Source: an uncultured Olsenella sp.
GTDB taxonomy: Bacteria > Actinomycetota > Coriobacteriia > Coriobacteriales > Atopobiaceae
NCBI GenBank assembly: GCA_900548775.1
Contig: URLM01000058.1
Coordinates: 1 to 10,377, forward strand
DNA length: 10,377 nt
Direction of reading: 5' to 3'
Made by a program: the position numbers and the translations under genes. Below the pieces are notes generated by a model. That model ran no database searches. It was not told where the DNA came from and worked only from the letters and a program-made list of their open reading frames with translations. This document shows positions 6,709 through 10,377 of the stretch, piece after piece (position 1 is the first letter of the stretch; every line of letters starts with the position of its first letter).

Positions 6709-7719
6709 ATGACGTCCGAGAAACTCATCAAGGCTAAGTCGGGTTGGGCAATGCTCGCCATCACGGTGCTTGTCTTCGTGGCCAGCTGCGCGGGGCTCGT
6801 GTGGTCCATCGTGCTTCTCGCCTCAGCGGACGAGGCGGGCCTGGAGGCGCCGCCGTTCGCAGGCCCCATGATGCTAGTCGGCTTCCTCCTGTTTGCGCTG
6901 GGGGTCATTCTGAGCTCTGGTTTTATCGCCCTCAAGCCCGGCGAGGCCAAGGTCTGCCTTCTCTTTGGCAACTACGTTGGGACCATTCGCGAGTCGGGCT
7001 TCTACTGGGCCAACCCCTTCTACAGCCGCAAGATGGGCGAGGCCGGCCCGGACGAGGAGGTTGCTGAGGACGGCGGCAAGAAGGGCGGCCTGGCGGCAAA
7101 GGCGTCTTCGGTCATCTCGACCAAGGTGTCGCTCCGTGCACGCACGCACAACGGAGAGCGCATCAAGGTCAACGACAAGCAGGGCAACCCCATCGAGATT
7201 GCGACCGTCGTGGTGTGGCGCGTGTCCGACACCGCCAAGGCCCTGTTCGACGTGGACAACTACATCTCCTACGTCTCCATGCAGACCGAGACTGCGCTGC
7301 GCCACGTGGCAAGCATCTACGCCTACGATCACATGGAGGACGACGACGCGGCCAATACCAGCATCACACTGCGCTCCAACATCGAGGAGGTCTCGAACAG
7401 TCTGAAGGAGGAGCTGGGCCTGCGCCTGGCGCCCGCGGGCGTGGAGGTCGACGACGCGCGCCTCACGCACCTTGCCTACGCGCCCGAGATTGCGCCCGCG
7501 ATGCTTCGCCGCCAGCAGGCCGAGGCCATCATCGCGGCACGCAAGAAGATCGTCGAGGGTGCCGTTTCGATGGTTGACATGGCGCTTTCCGAGCTCTCGG
7601 ACGGCGGAATCGTCGACTTTGACGAGGACCGCAAAGCAACCATGGCGTCCAACCTCATGGTGGTTCTCTGCGGCGAGTCCGAGGCGCAGCCGGTGCTCAA
7701 TACCGGGTCGCTGTACTAA
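6709..7719 (+). CDS. SPFH/band-7 domain membrane protein
   Basis: The 336-residue protein has two N-terminal hydrophobic segments (about 13-38 and 50-74) followed by an SPFH/band-7 domain. The entry sequence LKPGEAKVCLLFGNYVGTIR and GFYWANPF is typical. The core continues with a Lys/Gly-rich insertion (about 105-130), VKVNDKQGNPIEI-like strands, VVWRV, and a C-terminal helical stretch with an RRQQAEAII AARKKIVEGAV-type motif. SPFH proteins form large oligomeric rings on membranes and organise membrane microdomains or protease complexes; the exact role of this subfamily is not known. It starts at ATG 6709 after GAAAGGGG and has its own vegetative promoter. It is followed after 21 bases by a small Arc-type DNA-binding protein, a pairing common in Gram-positives. 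Confidence 0.9.
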   Translation: MTSEKLIKAKSGWAMLAITVLVFVASCAGLVWSIVLLASADEAGLEAPPFAGPMMLVGFLLFALGVILSSGFIALKPGEAKVCLLFGNYVGTIRESGFYWANPFYSRKMGEAGPDEEVAEDGGKKGGLAAKASSVISTKVSLRARTHNGERIKVNDKQGNPIEIATVVVWRVSDTAKALFDVDNYISYVSMQTETALRHVASIYAYDHMEDDDAANTSITLRSNIEEVSNSLKEELGLRLAPAGVEVDDARLTHLAYAPEIAPAMLRRQQAEAIIAARKKIVEGAVSMVDMALSELSDGGIVDFDEDRKATMASNLMVVLCGESEAQPVLNTGSLY

Positions 7720-7740
7720 GGCCCGCGGAGACATCTGCGC

Positions 7741-7959
7741 ATGACACGTCGCAAGCAATATCCCCTGCGCATCGACCCGGAGATCTGGGCCGCGGTCGAG
7801 CGCTGGGCCGAGGACGACATGCGCAGCGCCAACGCACAGGTGGAGTGGGTTTTGCGAGACGCGCTCCGGCGCGCCGGGAGGCTTCCGGACCGTGATGGCG
7901 CGGGCGAGCGTGGCGGCGCGGGCGACAAGAGCAATAGCGGCGCGGGCGAGAGTGACTAG
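7741..7959 (+). CDS. Small Arc-type ribbon-helix-helix DNA-binding protein
   Basis: The 72-residue product has a ribbon-helix-helix pattern: basic strand RRKQYPLRID (3-12), helix A from P13 to about D26, turn at RSAN, and helix B with QVEWVLRDALRRAG (33-46). A Gly/Asp/Ser-rich tail follows (47-72) that is probably disordered. The strand residues would contact the DNA major groove as a dimer. The P-L-R-I-D and N-x-Q-V/I-E-W signature is that of Arc-family proteins encoded beside SPFH genes. GCGGAG (about 7725-7730) is the ribosome-binding site. It is 21 bases after the SPFH gene and 40 bases before the protease gene, so the three form a likely operon. It could repress the cluster promoter at 6627-6682; that is inference. 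No toxin gene is adjacent. Confidence 0.85.
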   Translation: MTRRKQYPLRIDPEIWAAVERWAEDDMRSANAQVEWVLRDALRRAGRLPDRDGAGERGGAGDKSNSGAGESD

Positions 7960-7999
7960 CTGTTCTCGCCTGGGACGTCCCCCAGAAACGGAGGCTGTG

Positions 8000-9097
8000 A
8001 TGGCAGGAGAACGTCCGACCCCCAAGATCGTGCTTGGCCTGGTTGGTAGCTATGCTCTGGCATTTGCGTTGCTTGTTCTGGGGTCTGTCGTGGGCGGGGC
8101 CGTTGCGATTTTCATTGCGGCGTTTGCCTACGGGGCTGTGACCTCGGGCGAGGGCGTGCAGGACATGGTGAATGTCCTTGCGCGCCAGGACGGTCTGGGA
8201 ATGCTTGGGCTTGCGGAGGGCGAATACTCCACTTCTGCGGCATCCGCGATTTATACGATGACGTTCAACCTGAGCTTCATTGGCATTTGGATTGTGTTTC
8301 TCATCCACCTGCGCGCAAGCAAGCGCGTAAGGCCCATCCTGGGAGCCGTTACGCGGCGGACAGCTGGAAACACTCCGGCGCGGCTTGGCCTGGGGCTGCT
8401 CCTGGGATTTGTGCTCAACGGCGCGTGCGTGCTGGTCGCGGTGCTTGAGGGCAGCTTTTCCCTCTCGCTTGTGGGCGTGAACGTGGCAGGCATCATCGCG
8501 GTCTTTCTCGCCGTCTTTGTGCAGTCCTCTGCCGAGGAGCTTGTCTGCCGGTGCTATCTCTACCAGCGAACGTCTCGCGTTACGGGAAGCCATGTGGTTG
8601 CGATTGCGCTGAGCACGGTGTTCTTCACGCTGCTGCATCTGGCAAACAGCGGGTTGACGGCGCTTGCCCTCGTTAACCTGGCTCTCTGCGGGGTTCTGTT
8701 TGGCCTGGCCGTGTGGAAGCTCGATAGCCCTTGGATGGCGTTTGGGCTGCACGCAAGTTGGAATTTCACACAGGCCGTACTGTTTGGGCTGCCCAATAGC
8801 GGCGGCATCACGCCGTTTGCAATCTTTGGCGTGACTCCGGGAACCACGCCCACGGCGGGGTTTGCATACGACCCCGGCTTTGGGATCGAGGGCCCTGCGA
8901 TGGCGACGGTCGTGCTGGTCGCTGGCTGCGCGCTGGTATGGTGGCTTGGCGAGCGTTGGGGCGCGAGGCCGACGGACCTCTGGGCCGACGCTGGCGCCGT
9001 CGGCCCCGACGGTGCTGGCGGTCCCGACGGCCTCGGCGTTCCAGCGGCAGCCCCCAATCCCTCTGCGCCAACCGCAGAGAATATCGCCATTTCTTGA
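8000..9097 (+). CDS. CPBP-family intramembrane protease (CAAX protease/bacteriocin-processing type)
   Basis: The 365-residue protein is strongly hydrophobic with about seven or eight membrane segments, the first at about 9-40. The CPBP (Abi) catalytic motifs are complete: E179-E180-x-x-x-R184, F209-x-x-x-H213 and H251-x-x-x-N255. These glutamate proteases cleave within membranes. Family members process prenylated CAAX proteins in eukaryotes and are linked to bacteriocin self-immunity or regulated proteolysis in bacteria; the substrate here is unknown. A cytosolic Gly/Asp/Pro/Ala-rich tail occupies about the last 40 residues. ATG 8000 is chosen because ACGGAGG (7988-7994) lies 5 bases upstream; GTG 7997 is a close alternative. 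A longer upstream frame would overlap the ribbon-helix-helix gene and has unlike composition. It is the last gene of the SPFH cluster. Confidence 0.9.
   Translation: MAGERPTPKIVLGLVGSYALAFALLVLGSVVGGAVAIFIAAFAYGAVTSGEGVQDMVNVLARQDGLGMLGLAEGEYSTSAASAIYTMTFNLSFIGIWIVFLIHLRASKRVRPILGAVTRRTAGNTPARLGLGLLLGFVLNGACVLVAVLEGSFSLSLVGVNVAGIIAVFLAVFVQSSAEELVCRCYLYQRTSRVTGSHVVAIALSTVFFTLLHLANSGLTALALVNLALCGVLFGLAVWKLDSPWMAFGLHASWNFTQAVLFGLPNSGGITPFAIFGVTPGTTPTAGFAYDPGFGIEGPAMATVVLVAGCALVWWLGERWGARPTDLWADAGAVGPDGAGGPDGLGVPAAAPNPSAPTAENIAIS
9061..9079 (+). terminator. Weak 3'-end hairpin of the protease gene
   Basis: CTCTGCG (9061-9067) and CGCAGAG (9073-9079) form a perfect 7-bp stem with loop CCAAC inside the last codons of the gene, followed by T-rich but interrupted sequence (9090-9101). 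A second, weaker stem, GGCAA (9117-9121) with TTGCC (9128-9132), is followed by GTTTAAAA. Either could end the SPFH transcript; neither is a textbook terminator. Confidence 0.3.
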
Positions 9098-9265
9098 TTT
9101 TCGCTGTGGCGACCTGGGCAAACGCAATTGCCGTTTAAAAATTAGCGATAAACTCCGCCAACGCATGTCCGCCGGGCGCCGCGCGTCTGGTGGCGGCGTA
9201 TCCCCGCCGGGTGTCGCGTGCCCCGGCACGCCCCTCCACCCGTCATCGACTCGACCCACGCTGTA

Positions 9266-9353
9266 AAAAGTGAACACGAATACAATGACCGCTAAATGAT
9301 TCCTGGGAAAAAGAGGCCGCACGGCATCCGCGATTGATTTCGTGTTCACTTTT
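9266..9353. repeat. 88-bp palindromic element, copy 1
   Basis: AAAAGTGAACACGAA (9266-9280) and TTCGTGTTCACTTTT (9339-9353) are perfect 15-bp inverted repeats enclosing a 58-base core. Copy 2 (9432-9519) has identical arms and the same core length, with a different core apart from TCCTGGG at the same offset and a GATTGAT before the right arm. The element has no room for a transposase, so it would be a non-autonomous or structural repeat. Confidence 0.8.
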
Positions 9354-9431
9354 GGTGGACGCTCTCGCGAGAGCCAAGGCCCCCGTGCGCTTCCGGGTCT
9401 CGCGATTGAATCTCGCCGCGCTCGTCGCTTG

Positions 9432-9519
9432 AAAAGTGAACACGAAAACGGTCGGGGAGCATTGCCTCCTGGGCAAACGTTGTCGCTTGCTGCCCCGGAT
9501 TGATTTCGTGTTCACTTTT
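9432..9519. repeat. 88-bp palindromic element, copy 2
   Basis: AAAAGTGAACACGAAA (9432-9447) and TTTCGTGTTCACTTTT (9504-9519) are perfect 16-bp inverted repeats. The total length is 88 bp, as in copy 1, and the copies start exactly 166 bp apart. The core keeps TCCTGGG and GATTGAT at the same positions as copy 1 but is otherwise largely different, and more GC-rich. Confidence 0.8.
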
Positions 9520-9612
9520 TGGGTCGGCGCAGGGGTCTGGCGCGGGCGCATGGCTCGGGGGCGATTGGGAGGCTTCGCCTCGTCGCGAGTCACCATGACT
9601 ACTTTCACGCAG

Positions 9613-9653
9613 AAAATCTATGTCATAAGCACTTAGATTCTGTATCAAAAGTC
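9613..9653 (+). promoter_or_regulatory. Putative clpB heat-shock promoter/operator box
   Basis: AAAATCT (9613-9619), 11 bases, ACTTAGAT (9631-9638), 2 bases, TGTAT (9641-9645), one base, then AAAAGTC (9647-9653) copies the box upstream of dnaK at 1730-1768 with the same internal spacing up to TGTAT. Here the outer parts form a dyad, AATCTA (9615-9620) and TAGATT (9634-9639). TAGATT is also a possible -10. Two CTCAA half-site-like motifs (9655-9659 and 9669-9673) follow but are direct and not inverted, so they are not a HAIR. Confidence 0.55.
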
Positions 9654-9694
9654 CCTCAAGTGGGAATACTCAATCACGATAAACAGATTCCGCC

Positions 9695-9722
9695 GTCCCT
9701 CAGGCCGTGCGGACCATAGGGA
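9695..9722 (+). promoter_or_regulatory. clpB leader segment that can pair with its ribosome-binding site
   Basis: TCCCT (9696-9700) can pair with AGGGA (9718-9722), the clpB Shine-Dalgarno sequence. GG (9703-9704) and CC (9714-9715) could add a short inner helix. The larger motif GTCCCTCA occurs twice in the leader, at 9651-9658 and 9695-9702, so two alternative masking partners exist. The helix is short and imperfect, as in RNA thermometers, but could be chance. Confidence 0.3.
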
Positions 9723-9731
9723 GTGATGCAT

Positions 9732-10377
9732 ATGAGAATTGATAAGTGGGCAGTCACCGCCCAGGAGGCGCTGCAGTCTGCCGTCGGCATCGCGACAGAC
9801 GCCGAGGCGGGGCAGGTGGAGCCCATCCACCTGCTCAAGGCCCTTCTCAGCTCCGGCGAGCAGAACATCAAGGCCATCGTGGAACGCGTCGGCGCAGACC
9901 CGGCCGCAATAGAGGCGCAGGTCGATCGCGCCATCGCCAGCGCCCCCAAGGTCACGGGCGACAACTCGCAGATGGGCGCTGGCACAAACTTCGTGCGCGT
10001 GGCCGACGCCGCCGAGAAGCTCGCAACCAAGATGGGTGACTCCTACGTCACGAGTGAGCACCTGCTGTGCGCGCTCGCGGACGATCGCTCCGAGGCCGGC
10101 AGCATCCTCAAGTCCGCTGGCGTCACGGGCAAGCGCGTGCAGGAGGCCTACGAGGCCCTGCGCGGCGACGAGCGCGTGACCAGCCAGGACTCCAAGCCGG
10201 AGTTCGAGGCCCTCTCCAAGTACGGCCGCAACATCACAGATCTTGCCCGCCAGGGCAAGCTTGACCCGGTCATCGGCCGCGTCGAGGAGATTCGCCGCAC
10301 CATCCAGGTGCTCAGCCGCCGTACCAAGAACAACCCCGTGCTTATCGGTGAGCCCGGCGTGGGCAAGACCGCCATCG
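9732..10377 (+). CDS. clpB: ClpB disaggregase, N-terminal part (3' partial)
   Basis: ClpB is the hexameric AAA+ chaperone that pulls proteins out of aggregates together with DnaK. The visible 215 residues contain the double Clp-N repeat (about 1-145, with VEPIHLLKALLSS and SYVTSEHLLCAL as the two matching helices). A linker and the start of the first AAA+ domain follow: KYGRNITDLARQGKLDPVIG, then the Walker A motif GEPGVGKT at 206-213, at the position expected for full-length ClpB. The frame is still open at the window end. ATG 9732 is preferred over in-frame ATG 9726 because AGGGAG (9718-9723) lies 8 bases upstream. FNRIDKW-type starts are usual for actinobacterial ClpB, and MRIDKW fits. It is probably co-regulated with dnaK by HspR. 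Confidence 0.95.
   Translation, partial: MRIDKWAVTAQEALQSAVGIATDAEAGQVEPIHLLKALLSSGEQNIKAIVERVGADPAAIEAQVDRAIASAPKVTGDNSQMGAGTNFVRVADAAEKLATKMGDSYVTSEHLLCALADDRSEAGSILKSAGVTGKRVQEAYEALRGDERVTSQDSKPEFEALSKYGRNITDLARQGKLDPVIGRVEEIRRTIQVLSRRTKNNPVLIGEPGVGKTAI

Larger units (their letters stand above)
9098..9731. other. Gene-free stretch upstream of clpB
   Basis: No protein-coding gene is supported. From left to right it holds a GC-rich part with the hairpin GCGTGCC (9216-9222) / GGCACGC (9225-9231), the first 88-bp palindromic element (9266-9353), a spacer with the perfect palindrome GCTCTCGCGAGAGC (9361-9374), and the second 88-bp element (9432-9519). After these come a small hairpin GAGGC-TTC-GCCTC (9569-9581), the clpB promoter box (9613-9653) and its leader. 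Confidence 0.75.

Noticed and set aside
7741..7959. Antitoxin of a toxin-antitoxin pair
   Set aside because: The fold fits an Arc-type antitoxin, but the neighbours are an SPFH protein and a large membrane protease, not a small toxin.
6874..8025. Long minus-strand open frame opposite the SPFH and ribbon-helix-helix genes
   Set aside because: His/Arg/Val/Leu-rich complement of well-supported plus-strand genes.
7697..9349. Long minus-strand open frame across the protease gene and the first 88-bp element
   Set aside because: Extremely Arg/His/Pro/Gln-rich, no domain, and opposite a protease gene with complete catalytic motifs.
9266..9519. CRISPR array
   Set aside because: There are only two units, the repeats are inverted pairs instead of direct repeats with unique spacers, and no cas gene is nearby.

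Overview
The window is GC-rich DNA with strong G/C third-position bias. It carries the actinobacterial chaperone order dnaK-grpE-dnaJ-hspR, with clpB close by. The MerR-type HspR repressor, a Gram-positive-type DnaK and the style of the accessory genes suggest an actinomycete, most likely a Coriobacteriia member (Olsenella/Collinsella/Atopobium-like). The genus is inferred from gene content and protein style, not measured.

Layout. 1-556: the 3' end of a secreted FxLYD-like protein gene, then a small two-helix membrane protein gene. Both converge on a minus-strand YfcE-type phosphodiesterase gene (641-1201); a shared GC hairpin (593-622) lies between them. 1202-1863: a gene-free stretch with several palindromic elements and the dnaK promoter region. 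1864-6219: dnaK, grpE, a zinc-finger-less dnaJ and hspR on the plus strand. GC-rich hairpins sit at the dnaK/grpE and grpE/dnaJ junctions, and an intrinsic terminator overlaps the end of hspR. 6220-6708: a gene-free stretch holding a decayed minus-strand gene fragment, two tandem TTGAGT-N6-ACTCAA palindromes and a good vegetative promoter. 6709-9097: a three-gene plus-strand cluster of SPFH/band-7 membrane protein, small Arc-type ribbon-helix-helix protein and CPBP intramembrane protease. 9098-9731: a gene-free stretch with two copies of an 88-bp palindromic element, then the clpB promoter and leader. 9732-end: the N-terminal part of clpB, cut by the window edge.

How the genes work together. 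DnaK, GrpE, DnaJ and ClpB form the disaggregation/refolding machine, and HspR is the expected repressor of both dnaK and clpB. The regions upstream of dnaK and clpB share a gapped box (AAAATCT-N11-ACTTAGAT-N2-TGTAT-AAAGTC) that does not match the published HAIR operator or CIRCE. It is the best candidate for the local heat-shock control element. A HAIR-like site with a one-base-shorter spacer occurs instead in tandem at 6496-6535, away from any chaperone gene. The other points of interest are the several unrelated palindromic elements in the gaps around the chaperone genes, and a possible Shine-Dalgarno-masking leader in front of clpB.
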